Shown: positions 1 through 7,975 of the stretch, piece after piece
Numbering within the stretch: the first letter of the stretch is position 1
Layout of the letters: each line of letters begins with the position of its first letter
NCBI GenBank assembly: GCA_002717855.1
Contig: PBCD01000003.1
Coordinates: 17,569-31,111 of the forward strand
DNA length: 13,543 nt
Reading direction: 5' to 3'
Source of the DNA: Rickettsiales bacterium
GTDB lineage: Bacteria > Pseudomonadota > Alphaproteobacteria > TMED127
Notes under the pieces: model-generated
The model's database searches: none
Seen by the model: the letters and a program-made list of their open reading frames with translations, nothing else
Told to the model about the DNA's origin: nothing
Translations under genes and position numbers: made by a program

Positions 1-512
1 TTTTCTTCAAGAGCTTGAGAAATTGTAAGCTTTCCTTTTCTTCTTTCATCTTGTTTTTTTGGAACTTTTATGAGTTTAAGATTTTTAAGTTTTTTAGTTT
101 TTTCAGAATCCTCTTCACTATTGTCTTCATTAGTGTTTACATTTTTATTTATATCTTTTTTAGGATCCTTTAAGGATGACTTGTTATCCGAAAATAATTT
201 TTTTTCAATTGGTTTTTGATCTTCAATTTTTTTTTTTACATCAACATTTTTGCCTACTAAATCTCTTGCTTTGTTTTCATTTTGTAGAGAATTGATTCCT
301 TCAGAAGTTTTATGTGGATTAACATCATTTTTAATTTCTGTACTTTTTATTTCTAATGTTTTACTTTTAAAAAATCTTTTTTTTTTTACTTCAACAGTCA
401 CTGATCTTGACCTTCCATGAGAAAAGCTTTGTTTTATCTTTCCAGCATCAAAGGTTTTTTTCAACTCAAGAGTCCCAGTTAGTGTTTTTTTCTTTTCAGT
501 GTCCTTTTTCAT
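1..512 (-). CDS. infB: Translation initiation factor IF-2, N-terminal part (partial)
   Basis: IF2 is the GTPase that places initiator fMet-tRNA on the ribosome. Only the first ~170 residues are in the window; the gene continues past the left edge. Residues 11-45 form the alphaproteobacterial IF2 N-terminal signature (an LTGTLELKKT stretch, then QSFSHGRSRSVTVEVKKKR). A long lysine-, asparagine- and aspartate-rich linker follows, then at about 157-170 the conserved ERRKGKLTISQAL block that precedes the fold-forming domains. The GTPase domain is outside the window. The start is the ATG at 510-512, only 4 bases after the nusA stop, with no clear Shine-Dalgarno, so it probably depends on nusA translation. 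The usual rnpM/ylxR gene between nusA and infB is absent. Several T tracts of 10-11 bases on the plus strand (227-237, 377-387) encode lysine runs. Confidence 0.95.
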   Translation of the reverse strand, partial: MKKDTEKKKTLTGTLELKKTFDAGKIKQSFSHGRSRSVTVEVKKKRFFKSKTLEIKSTEIKNDVNPHKTSEGINSLQNENKARDLVGKNVDVKKKIEDQKPIEKKLFSDNKSSLKDPKKDINKNVNTNEDNSEEDSEKTKKLKNLKLIKVPKKQDERRKGKLTISQALEE

Positions 513-516
513 AGTT

Positions 517-2055
517 TCAAACTTTATCAAACCAGTGCTTTCTGGCTTCAATTATTATTTCATCAGCTTTTGATTTTTGTAGGGAACTAGTTCCAATAAT
601 TTCTATTAATTCCTCACTTGATAGATCAGCTAGATCGTCTCTAGTTTTAATTTCTTTTTCTACCAACATGATCAACTGTTTTGAGTCAAATGGGGTATCA
701 TTGATTAGGTAATCCTGCATACCCATTGATTTGGCTTTCAGAATGTTTTCCTCTTCTGTTTTATCAAGATGTACCTTAGCCCTTTCTTTAAGTTCATTTG
801 CCAAATTATCATCAAAACCTTCTATAGATGTCAATTCCTCAACTGTAACTAGTGATAGATCTTCTACTGAACTAAATCCTTCTGTAACCAAAAGGTGGGC
901 TATTACCTCGTCTACATCCAAAGCAGAAATAAAAATCTGAGAGATTCTTTTTAGCTCCTCATTCCGTCTTTCAGACTCTTGACTAACAGTTAATATATCT
1001 ATATCCCAGCCGGAAACTGAACTTGCAAGACGAACATTTTGACCTCTTCTACCAATAGCTAAACTTAGTTGCTCATCAGGAACAATTATATCAATTTTAT
1101 TAAGTTCCTCCTCAATTATAACTTTTTCAACTTCAGCAGGGCCTAATGCATTTACCACAAAAGTTGCCGTATCCTCTGACCATAAAACAATATCTATTTT
1201 TTCTCCTTGTAGTTCATTCACAACTGCCTGCACTCTACTACCTCTCATCCCAACACACGCACCAACAGGATCAATGCTCTTTTCTTTAGAAAAAACTGCA
1301 ATTTTTGCTCTACTACCAGGATCTCTTGCAACAGATTTAACCTGGATAATTCCGTCATAAATTTCTGGAACTTCTTGAGCAAATAATTTTACTAAGAATT
1401 GATTATGTGCACGAGAAAGAAAAATCTGTGGACCTTTTGACTCCTCTCTTACATCCATTATGTAAGCTCTTACTCTATCTGACCTTCTAAAGGTTTCACG
1501 ATTTAGTAACTCTTCTCTTTTAAGAAGAGCCTCTGCTCTTCCTAAATCAACGACTATATTTCCATATTCAACTCTTTTGACTATACCATTTACAACCTCA
1601 CCAATCTTATCTTTAAATAATTCAAACTGCATTGATCTTTCTGCCTCTTTTACTTTTTGAACTATAACTTGCTTGGCAGTTTGCACAGCTATTCGACCAA
1701 AATCTATCTGTGGCAACTGATCAATAATATATTCCCCAATTTTTACTTCTGAATTCTTTTTTTTAGCCTCATTAAATTGAATCTTATTCACTTTACCCTC
1801 ATCCGGTTGAGAATCGAGTAAGTCAACAACCTCGAGATATCTGAATAATCCTATTTTACCGGACTGTCTATCAACATGAGCTCTTATATCAAACTCTTGT
1901 CCATATTTTGTTCTTCCAGCTTTCGCAATGGCATTTTCCATTGCACTTAGTACTTCTTCGGAATCAATACCTTTTTCCTTAGCAAGGTTTTTTGCAATCT
2001 CCAATAAATCAACTGGAAATAAATCCTCTTTTTTGTTCTCTGGCAACTTATTCAT
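517..2055 (-). CDS. nusA: Transcription termination/antitermination factor NusA
   Basis: NusA binds RNA polymerase and nascent RNA and tunes pausing, termination and rRNA antitermination. At 512 residues it is full length. Visible domains: N-terminal polymerase-binding domain (about 1-135); S1 domain (about 148-215, with VVNGIVKRVEYGNIVVDLGR); KH1 around 262-310, containing GACVGMRGSRVQAVVNELQG; KH2 around 325-360, with the AIGRRGQNVRLA motif; and a C-terminal pair of helix-hairpin-helix acidic repeats (about 378-430 and 455-505) as in proteobacterial NusA. It starts at an ATG with an AGG about 10 bases upstream. Normally rimP lies directly upstream and rnpM downstream. Here there is a 136-bp non-coding gap upstream and infB follows after 4 bases, so nusA-infB looks like a reduced operon with its own promoter. 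Confidence 0.97.
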   Translation of the reverse strand: MNKLPENKKEDLFPVDLLEIAKNLAKEKGIDSEEVLSAMENAIAKAGRTKYGQEFDIRAHVDRQSGKIGLFRYLEVVDLLDSQPDEGKVNKIQFNEAKKKNSEVKIGEYIIDQLPQIDFGRIAVQTAKQVIVQKVKEAERSMQFELFKDKIGEVVNGIVKRVEYGNIVVDLGRAEALLKREELLNRETFRRSDRVRAYIMDVREESKGPQIFLSRAHNQFLVKLFAQEVPEIYDGIIQVKSVARDPGSRAKIAVFSKEKSIDPVGACVGMRGSRVQAVVNELQGEKIDIVLWSEDTATFVVNALGPAEVEKVIIEEELNKIDIIVPDEQLSLAIGRRGQNVRLASSVSGWDIDILTVSQESERRNEELKRISQIFISALDVDEVIAHLLVTEGFSSVEDLSLVTVEELTSIEGFDDNLANELKERAKVHLDKTEEENILKAKSMGMQDYLINDTPFDSKQLIMLVEKEIKTRDDLADLSSEELIEIIGTSSLQKSKADEIIIEARKHWFDKV

Positions 2056-2191
2056 CTCATATTACCTGTCTAAATTTTTTAAATACTACTTACATACCAA
2101 TACTTTGATAAAACTTAAATAAATTAATAATTTTTTTAACATTGAAAATTATAATCTAAAATTTAAAAAATTTTAATTTTAAAATATTAAT
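2056..2191. other. 136-bp AT-rich intergenic gap at the usual rimP position
   Basis: This is the longest gap without a gene in the window, between trmB and nusA. In alphaproteobacteria rimP (ribosome maturation factor, about 150 residues) usually occupies this slot. I see no recognisable rimP fragment in any frame. The longest minus-strand reading frame starting at an ATG is 18 codons (2142-2086). The DNA is nearly all A and T, with one AT-only 7-bp inverted repeat (2158-2164 with 2168-2174). A candidate nusA promoter is listed separately. Confidence 0.7.
2083..2111 (-). promoter_or_regulatory. Candidate promoter for nusA-infB
   Basis: On the minus strand a TTATCA hexamer (2111-2106) and a TAGTAT hexamer (2088-2083) are separated by exactly 17 bases. 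Each matches the sigma-70 consensus at four of six positions. Transcription would begin near 2076 and leave a leader of about 20 bases to the nusA ATG. In this AT-rich background such matches occur by chance. The support is mostly positional: the 136-bp gap is the longest in the window, and nusA has lost its usual upstream partner. Confidence 0.3.
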
Positions 2192-2851
2192 TTATTTTCT
2201 AACACATTTGAACACTATTAAGTGAGGAAATTTACAATTTTCAACTGACTTAATTGCATATTTTGTATTTTTAAAAGGAAAGAAAAAATTTTTCTCCAGA
2301 AAAGTTCTTACCATTGAAAATGTTCCATCACTAAGAAATAAAGAGATCATATCTGAAATGTAATCAGCGTTATCACTTTTCAAAAAAACTTTGCCCTCAT
2401 TTTGAATTATTATTTTAATCATTTTATAGAATTTATAATTAACTAATCTTCTTTTTAGGTGTTTCCTTTTTGGCCAAGGATCAGGAAAAAGAATAAAAAT
2501 ATTCTCATATTTCACACTATTTAAATATTTAAAGCATTCAGAAAATTCTAAATTAGAAATTAAAATATTTTTCAATGACATTGATAAAATCTTTTTTGAA
2601 ATAATAATATTACCACTCAAAAATGGGTCACAGCCAATAAATCCAGATTCAGGATTATTTACTGCTAAATTTATAAGATTATCACCATTTCCAAAACCAA
2701 CTTCTAAATTGATACACTTAAAAGCATTTTTAAATTCTTTGATTTTTTGCTTTATATTATTTCTAGTAACAAAAAATTCACTTGAAAAGTTTTGTTCTGA
2801 TAATTTATTCTTATGATTTCGTGAAACTCTTCTCCCATAAAAACTTTTCAC
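2192..2851 (-). CDS. trmB: tRNA (guanine-N7-)-methyltransferase TrmB
   Basis: TrmB uses S-adenosylmethionine to make m7G46 in the tRNA variable loop. The 219-residue protein has the class I methyltransferase motif EVGFGNG (50-56) with an acidic residue after the next strand (GCDPF, 73-77), and the family hallmark PDPWPKRKHLKRRLV (123-137). KSDNADY (158-164) matches the conserved D-containing loop. Near the C-terminus the usual TxxE motif reads TKYA (196-199), so the glutamate is missing. The start is a GTG that shares one base with the metK stop (TAGTG), implying translational coupling. Placing it right after the synthase that makes its methyl donor is common in this group. The product matches the family in length, so I call it intact despite the motif change. 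Confidence 0.94.
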   Translation of the reverse strand: MKSFYGRRVSRNHKNKLSEQNFSSEFFVTRNNIKQKIKEFKNAFKCINLEVGFGNGDNLINLAVNNPESGFIGCDPFLSGNIIISKKILSMSLKNILISNLEFSECFKYLNSVKYENIFILFPDPWPKRKHLKRRLVNYKFYKMIKIIIQNEGKVFLKSDNADYISDMISLFLSDGTFSMVRTFLEKNFFFPFKNTKYAIKSVENCKFPHLIVFKCVRK

Positions 2852-4032
2852 TAAAATCTAGATAGAATTTCGTTTACAAGATCAACCTTTTCCCATGTAA
2901 ATTTTCCTGTTTTTTTGCATGGTTGTCTACCAAAATGACCATAAGAGGCGGTGTCGAAGTAGATAGGATTGTCAAGCATCAAATGCTTTCTTATTCCGGC
3001 TGGAGATAAATCTACAATGTCATTAATAGTGTTTATGAGTTTTTTAATATCTATGTCATCGCTTTTATTGGTTTTTAGATAAATTGAAACTGGTCTTGAA
3101 ACACCAATAGCATATGATAATTGTATCAAACATTTATCAACTAATTTTGAAGCAACAATATTCTTTGCCAGGTATCTTGCCATGTAAGCTGCTGAACGAT
3201 CTACCTTAGATTGATCTTTTCCCGAAAATGCACCTCCTCCGTGTGGCGCAGCACCACCATAGGTGTCAACAACAATTTTTCTTCCAGTAAGACCTGTGTC
3301 ACCATCTGGCCCACCAACAACAAATCGACCTGTTGGATTAATTAAAATATTTTTTTCTTCTGGCATCCAACCATCTGGAATAGAAGTATCAATTAATGAT
3401 TTTACCTTTTCTCTTATTTCTTGATTTTCAACATTGTCATTATGTTGTGTAGAAACAACTATTGAATCAATGCCGACAGGTTTTGAATTTTCATATATAA
3501 CACTAACTTGGCTTTTGGAATCTGGACCAAAAAATGAATTATTCTGATGTCTGAATTTAGCTAACGATTTTAAAATTTGATGGGAATATTCGATTGCAGC
3601 CGGCATATAATTTGATGTTTCAGAACACGCAAAACCAAACATTATTCCCTGATCCCCGGCTCCTTGTGATTTTTGGTCCATTATTTCATCTACCCCTAAA
3701 GCTATGTCTGAAGACTGCTGATGAAGATAGTTTTCAATACGCAGGTTCTCCCAATGAAAACCTTTTTGTTCGTAACCAATTTTTTTAACTATGTCTCTAA
3801 TCAAAACGTCTATTTTTTCATTCGTAACACTATCTTTATTTTCTCTTATGTTTACTTCGCCCGATACTATAACCCTATTTGTAGTTGCTAAAGTCTCACA
3901 TGCAACTCTTGAATTTCTGTCAGCACTAAGATAAAGATCAAGAATTCCATCCGAAATTTGATCACAAACTTTATCAGGATGACCTTCTGATACAGACTCG
4001 CTGGTGAAAATATGATTTTCTGGTGAGGTCAT
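2851..4032 (-). CDS. metK: S-adenosylmethionine synthase (methionine adenosyltransferase)
   Basis: MetK makes S-adenosylmethionine from methionine and ATP in the cytosol, supplying TrmB and MiaB encoded in the same gene run. The 393-residue protein is full length. Signatures: GHPDKVCDQISDG (17-29) near the N-terminus, GAGDQGIMFGFA (124-135), GPDGDTGLTGRKIVVDTYGG (241-260), and the phosphate-binding loop GGGAFSGKDQSKVDRSAAY (265-283). The start is the ATG at 4030-4032, without an evident Shine-Dalgarno. The 42-bp spacer to lnt is too short and too featureless for a known S-adenosylmethionine riboswitch, so feedback control by that route is not visible. In many alphaproteobacteria an XRE-type regulator gene lies between lnt and metK; none is present here. 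Confidence 0.98.
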   Translation of the reverse strand: MTSPENHIFTSESVSEGHPDKVCDQISDGILDLYLSADRNSRVACETLATTNRVIVSGEVNIRENKDSVTNEKIDVLIRDIVKKIGYEQKGFHWENLRIENYLHQQSSDIALGVDEIMDQKSQGAGDQGIMFGFACSETSNYMPAAIEYSHQILKSLAKFRHQNNSFFGPDSKSQVSVIYENSKPVGIDSIVVSTQHNDNVENQEIREKVKSLIDTSIPDGWMPEEKNILINPTGRFVVGGPDGDTGLTGRKIVVDTYGGAAPHGGGAFSGKDQSKVDRSAAYMARYLAKNIVASKLVDKCLIQLSYAIGVSRPVSIYLKTNKSDDIDIKKLINTINDIVDLSPAGIRKHLMLDNPIYFDTASYGHFGRQPCKKTGKFTWEKVDLVNEILSRF

Positions 4033-4074
4033 TTTTATATCATTTGAAAAAATAGATTATGATATTAATTGCTT

Positions 4075-5568
4075 CTAGTTTTTTAGCAACCTTTTTTTAA
4101 AAATAAAGAAATCAAATAATAAACTAACTATCAACATAAAAATTATCAAATACAGAATTACAATATTCCCAAATTTTGAAAAAACCGAATCATTTTTACC
4201 AATATTCATATTTAAATCTACAAATCCTTCAGTGTTCAAATCTATTGATTTTAAAAGCTTTCCATTTATGTCGTATGCTCCAGAAATCCCAGAATTTGCG
4301 ACTCTTAAGAGTGGCAATCCTCTTTCTAATGATCTAAATCTTGCAGCAACAAGATGCTGATACGGACCGGAGGTACTTCCAAACCATGCGTCGTTCGTGA
4401 TATTAATAATTAAATTGATTTCATCACTGTTTACATTTTTAAAAATCCCTTCGTAACAAATTGATGGTTCAATAAATACATCTAATTCGGAAATTTTTAA
4501 AACCCTTTTTTTTGTTCCTTTTGAAAAATCTTTACTATCATGGGTTATAGTTTTAAATGGAAAAAAACTCCTAAAAGGCATGAATTCTCCAAACGGAACT
4601 AATTTAATTTTATCAAAGTGACTATATCCAGTACTATCAATTTTGTAAAAAGTATTGAATATTTCCCCATTTTCTCTTCTTAACCCTCCTGAAATTAATA
4701 CTTCATTTTCTTCAAAACTCTTTTTTAAAAAACTAATTAACTGATCGTTTTCATTTAGAAATTCAGTGATAGCAACCTCAGGCCAAACTACAATTCTATG
4801 AGAAAATTTGCTTTTTTTTTCAAGTGATAAGTTGATTAATTTTTTTAAATTTTGAATTCTGTATTCATTTTTCCATTTCAATTCTTGAGATATGTTGGGT
4901 TGGACTAATCTAACTTGTATTTGCTGATCTAGAGGTTTTGCAACAGAAGTACTTCCAAAAATAAACAAGAATGCAGGAAAACCAAGAAAAACAAAAAAAG
5001 AGAACCTGTAAAGTTTATAAATAAATAAATGAGAAATTAAAATTAACCAGAAAATTGTTAAAAAAGAAAGGCCGTGAACTCCAATATATTTTGAAATTAT
5101 CATAAAATTATTATTAAATGCCCAAATATGAGAAAATAAATTCCAAGGAAAACCGGTCCACACTATTGATCTTAAATATTCAAAAACAAAAATTAATAGG
5201 GAGTAAATTAATGTATTTGCAAAAATTAAGTTTTTTCTTAAAAAAAAACTATTTTTATAAATGCCAATTAAAAGAATAGGTAAAGATAAAAACAAACTTA
5301 GAAATAATGGAAATAACAACAAAACTACTGGTATAAAAAAAATTAAGCTCTTTTCAACTAATAAAGGGAAAATAATCCAATGAAATCCAAATAAAAAATA
5401 ACCGAAAGAAAAAATAGATCCATAGAAAAAAATTTGTTTGTAAGAAGTAACGTTGAATATATTTTTGAAAAATTTATAAAATCCGAAAATTCCTAAAGGT
5501 AACAAATAGAGATTAGGCAATGAAAATGAAGAGAGCAATCCCCAAAAAAAAAAATTGAATGAATACAT
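4075..5568 (-). CDS. lnt: Apolipoprotein N-acyltransferase
   Basis: Lnt is the inner-membrane enzyme that transfers the third acyl chain to the N-terminal cysteine of lipoproteins. With the start chosen here it has 497 residues. Several hydrophobic segments fill residues 1-205, a carbon-nitrogen hydrolase (nitrilase-like) domain spans about 217-455, and a last membrane helix lies near 467-488. The catalytic triad is visible: Glu264 (VVWPEVA), Lys322 (KLVPFGEF) and Cys371 (PSICYEG). The conserved RFRSLERGLPLLRVANSG stretch is also present. I chose the ATG at 5566-5568, one base after the corC stop, so the membrane domain starts at once. An upstream TTG (5613) or ATG (5610) would add about 15 charged and polar residues and overlap corC by 41-44 bp. 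An 11-base homopolymer (5544-5554) lies near the 5' end. Confidence 0.95.
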   Translation of the reverse strand: MYSFNFFFWGLLSSFSLPNLYLLPLGIFGFYKFFKNIFNVTSYKQIFFYGSIFSFGYFLFGFHWIIFPLLVEKSLIFFIPVVLLLFPLFLSLFLSLPILLIGIYKNSFFLRKNLIFANTLIYSLLIFVFEYLRSIVWTGFPWNLFSHIWAFNNNFMIISKYIGVHGLSFLTIFWLILISHLFIYKLYRFSFFVFLGFPAFLFIFGSTSVAKPLDQQIQVRLVQPNISQELKWKNEYRIQNLKKLINLSLEKKSKFSHRIVVWPEVAITEFLNENDQLISFLKKSFEENEVLISGGLRRENGEIFNTFYKIDSTGYSHFDKIKLVPFGEFMPFRSFFPFKTITHDSKDFSKGTKKRVLKISELDVFIEPSICYEGIFKNVNSDEINLIINITNDAWFGSTSGPYQHLVAARFRSLERGLPLLRVANSGISGAYDINGKLLKSIDLNTEGFVDLNMNIGKNDSVFSKFGNIVILYLIIFMLIVSLLFDFFIFKKRLLKN

Positions 5569-5569
5569 T

Positions 5570-6418
5570 TTACTTGAACTGTACCAAAAGCTTTTTAATT
5601 CTTCTAGCATCAACTTCTATTACGCTAAATTCTATTCCTGAGTGATGATTAATAACCTCACCTCTTCCTGGAACTCTTTCAGCCAAAACAAATACTAACC
5701 CACCAATTGTATCAACTTTATCTTTCTCCTGAATATTAACTGTTTTGCCTACTTTCTTCTCAAAATCCTCTATCAACATCCTAGCAGAAAGTTCAAAAGT
5801 ACCTTTTGAGATTTTTTTGAAATGTTCTCTTTGAACCATATCGTGCTCATCTTCAATTTCTCCTACAATTTCTTCAACGAGATCCTCAATTGTAACTAAT
5901 CCATATGTTCCACCATACTCATCGACTACAATAGCCATATGAATTTTTTCAGACCTCATTTTAAGAAGTAGGTCTAAAATCTTCATTGAAGGCGCTGTAA
6001 ATAAAATTTTTCTCAAAATAGTCTTTGTTAGTTTTTTTTCAATTTGAAGATTTTTAGAATCTTTAAGTAAATTAAATAAATCTCTTATATGAACCATTCC
6101 AACAATCTTATCCAGATTGTCTTTAAATATTGGTATTCTTGAGTGCTTCGAACCCCGCATTAAGGTGGATAAATTTTTTAATGATGAGTTATCTGAAATA
6201 GCAACAATATTTGCTCTTGGAACCATTATATCCTCAACACATTTATTGTGAATATCAATTACGTTACTAAAAATTTTTTTTGTTTTATCGTCAATTTTCT
6301 TATCTGATATATCTTGTTGATCAATTAAATCGTCAATTACTTCTTTATAATTAACCTTTATATTAGGCGAAAAAAACTTTTTAATAATTTGAACAAGGTA
6401 AGATTTTATATTATTCAT
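5570..6418 (-). CDS. corC: CorC/YbeX family CBS-domain protein
   Basis: This is a soluble 282-residue CBS-pair protein of the CorC/HlyC family. It lacks the N-terminal DUF21 membrane domain of longer CorB-like relatives. [11 protein letters not shown] (61-71) opens the first CBS motif. The second (about 140-190) ends in the hallmark [20 protein letters not shown] run. A CorC_HlyC transporter-associated domain fills about 205-280. The family has been linked to magnesium and cobalt efflux and, for YbeX, to ribosome-related phenotypes; the exact role here is not shown by sequence. It lies between ybeY and lnt in the classic phoH-ybeY-corC-lnt cluster, and its stop is one base from the chosen lnt start. 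A TATAAT-like element sits upstream. Confidence 0.93.
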   Translation of the reverse strand: MNNIKSYLVQIIKKFFSPNIKVNYKEVIDDLIDQQDISDKKIDDKTKKIFSNVIDIHNKCVEDIMVPRANIVAISDNSSLKNLSTLMRGSKHSRIPIFKDNLDKIVGMVHIRDLFNLLKDSKNLQIEKKLTKTILRKILFTAPSMKILDLLLKMRSEKIHMAIVVDEYGGTYGLVTIEDLVEEIVGEIEDEHDMVQREHFKKISKGTFELSARMLIEDFEKKVGKTVNIQEKDKVDTIGGLVFVLAERVPGRGEVINHHSGIEFSVIEVDARRIKKLLVQFK

Positions 6419-6436
6419 GACTACTACTAGTTATGT

Positions 6437-6442
6437 ATTATA
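6437..6442 (-). promoter_or_regulatory. -10-like TATAAT upstream of corC
   Basis: A perfect minus-strand TATAAT lies in the 41-bp spacer between ybeY and corC, about 19 bases before the corC ATG. I see no good -35 hexamer at 16-18 bases, so this could be a weak internal promoter for corC-lnt-metK-trmB or a chance match in AT-rich DNA. Confidence 0.22.
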
Positions 6443-6459
6443 TAGAATATTTTGTAACT

Positions 6460-6942
6460 TCATTTATTTTTCTCAATATATGGATTACTGATATACAATT
6501 TTGACAAAATACTAATTTCTTTTTTTTCCATTATTCTTGCACTTTCAATATTTCCGTGTTTGTATCCTAAAAGATGCATAAAACTATGTAAAATTAAGTG
6601 AGATAAATGATCTTTAAATTTTTTAGACTGTATAATTGATTCAGATTTTACTCTCTCAAGAGAAACAACAATATCACCCAATATAATTTTTTTAACTTGA
6701 TGATTTTTAACCATTAAGTTTTGCTGAAAAGATAAAACATTCGTTATTTTTTTTTTCTTTCTATATTTCCCATTTAACTGTTTTATATAATTGTTGTCAG
6801 TTGCTAGAATACTTACTTCATAATCTAAATAATTGTTTATTTCTAAATTTTTAGATGCTTCTATTATTGTTTTATTAATAACGGATTTAATTTCTTCTTT
6901 ATTAAAATTAACAATTTTATGAAATTTAAATTTAATCTTCAT
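6460..6942 (-). CDS. ybeY: Endoribonuclease YbeY (16S rRNA maturation)
   Basis: YbeY is a metal-dependent endoribonuclease acting in 16S rRNA 3' maturation and late ribosome quality control. The 160-residue protein matches the family length. The three zinc-binding histidines are in place: His119, His123 and His129, within HSFMHLLGYKH. The family consensus is HGxxHLxGYDH, so glycine has become serine and aspartate lysine. LNGKYRKKKKITNVLSF (56-72) matches the conserved LNxxYRxxDxxTDVLSF block with Arg61 kept but both acidic positions changed. GDIVVS (89-94) is typical. The ATG overlaps the end of phoH by 11 bp. A run of 10 T on the plus strand (6747-6756) encodes its lysine tract. Confidence 0.93.
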   Translation of the reverse strand: MKIKFKFHKIVNFNKEEIKSVINKTIIEASKNLEINNYLDYEVSILATDNNYIKQLNGKYRKKKKITNVLSFQQNLMVKNHQVKKIILGDIVVSLERVKSESIIQSKKFKDHLSHLILHSFMHLLGYKHGNIESARIMEKKEISILSKLYISNPYIEKNK

Positions 6943-7963
6943 AAGATGCTTTAGAAATGTATTTATCTCCTATACCTTCACTTTTTTCAAATTTTTGGTA
7001 ATTACTCACAATTTTCGATACTAGTGAATTTCTGACAACATCTTTATCTTGAAACTCAATAAAACCAATTTGTTCAATACCATTTAAAATATTGATTGCT
7101 TGTCTTAATCCTGATTTTGTTCCAGAGGGTAAATCAACTTGAGATAAATCTCCATTGATAATCATTTTTGAGTTTTCTCCTAATCTCGTAAGAAACATTT
7201 TCATTTGAACTGGGGTTGTGTTTTGGGATTCATCAAGAATTATGAAAGAATTAGATAATGTTCTTCCTCTCATAAAAGCAAGAGGTGCAATTTCTATGTG
7301 TCCAGAATCAATCTTTTTTATGACCTCATCAAAAGGTAACATCTCATTTAGGGCATCATATATAGGTCTTAAGTATGGATCAATTTTTTCTTTAAGATCT
7401 CCTGGTAAAAACCCCAGTCTTTCACCTGCTTCAACTGCTGGTCTAGACAAGATTATTTTATCAACTTGTCCAGATTTAAGCATAGAAACTGCAAAAGCAA
7501 CCGCCAAATATGTCTTGCCTGTACCAGCGGGCCCACAACAAAAAACTAGTTCCTTTTCACGAATCAATTTAAAATAATCTCTTTGTTTTTTTGACCTAGG
7601 ACGTAGAAGTTTTTTACCGGCTTTAACAAAAATTGACTCTACAAAATTCTCACTCACTGCCTCGTGATCAATTGTCCTTGTCATATTTATAAAACCCTTT
7701 AATTCTGCGTAATCAATGTGATTATTATTTTCTGCAGACTTATACAAATTCCTTAAAACAAAAGTAGCTTTTCTAACGTTATTTTTAGATCCAATTATTG
7801 AAACTAAATTTCCTCTAGGAATAATCTTTATATCTAATTCTAATTCAACTTTCTTTAAATTCTCGTCAGAGTGACCGCACATCACCGACATAAAAGTGTT
7901 ATTACTAAATGATAAAGTTTCAGTAATATTATTTATTTCTTTAGAGTTTTTTAGATTGTTCAA
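6932..7963 (-). CDS. ybeZ: PhoH-like ATPase (YbeZ)
   Basis: This is a cytosolic P-loop ATPase of the PhoH/YbeZ family, almost always encoded beside ybeY and thought to work with it in RNA metabolism. An N-terminal KH-like region (about 40-75) precedes the ATPase core, with Walker A GPAGTGKT (144-151), the PhoH-specific SRPAVEAGERLGFLPGD (173-189) and Walker B FIILDESQN (240-248). Length, 343 residues, is normal. The start appears to be a TTG at 7961-7963: an in-frame stop lies 4-6 bases upstream of it, and the next in-frame ATG (residue 25) would remove part of the N-terminal domain. The stop overlaps ybeY by 11 bp, so the two are probably translationally coupled. The miaB stop is 12 bp upstream. 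Confidence 0.95.
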   Translation of the reverse strand: MNNLKNSKEINNITETLSFSNNTFMSVMCGHSDENLKKVELELDIKIIPRGNLVSIIGSKNNVRKATFVLRNLYKSAENNNHIDYAELKGFINMTRTIDHEAVSENFVESIFVKAGKKLLRPRSKKQRDYFKLIREKELVFCCGPAGTGKTYLAVAFAVSMLKSGQVDKIILSRPAVEAGERLGFLPGDLKEKIDPYLRPIYDALNEMLPFDEVIKKIDSGHIEIAPLAFMRGRTLSNSFIILDESQNTTPVQMKMFLTRLGENSKMIINGDLSQVDLPSGTKSGLRQAINILNGIEQIGFIEFQDKDVVRNSLVSKIVSNYQKFEKSEGIGDKYISKASYED

Positions 7964-7975
7964 TATTTACTCATT

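Noticed and set aside
2086..2142. 18-codon minus-strand ORF in the trmB-nusA gap
   Set aside because: It is very short, has no ribosome-binding site, does not resemble RimP, and is expected by chance in AT-rich DNA.
2158..2174. AT-only inverted repeat after trmB as an intrinsic terminator
   Set aside because: A 7-bp stem with no G or C would be too unstable, and similar dyads are frequent at this composition.
4033..4074. S-adenosylmethionine riboswitch upstream of metK
   Set aside because: The spacer is only 42 bp, AT-rich and has no stem pattern of SAM-I, SAM-II or SAM-V. lnt coding sequence abuts it.
5569..5613. Upstream TTG (5613) or ATG (5610) start for lnt
   Set aside because: It adds a polar N-terminal extension inside corC, while the ATG at 5568 follows the corC stop by one base and starts the first membrane segment.
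7218..7577. 119-codon plus-strand ORF opposite ybeZ
   Set aside because: It lies wholly antisense to the conserved ATPase core and shows no domain; it is a shadow of the codon pattern. The other antisense ORFs over nusA, metK, miaB and olsB were dropped for the same reason.
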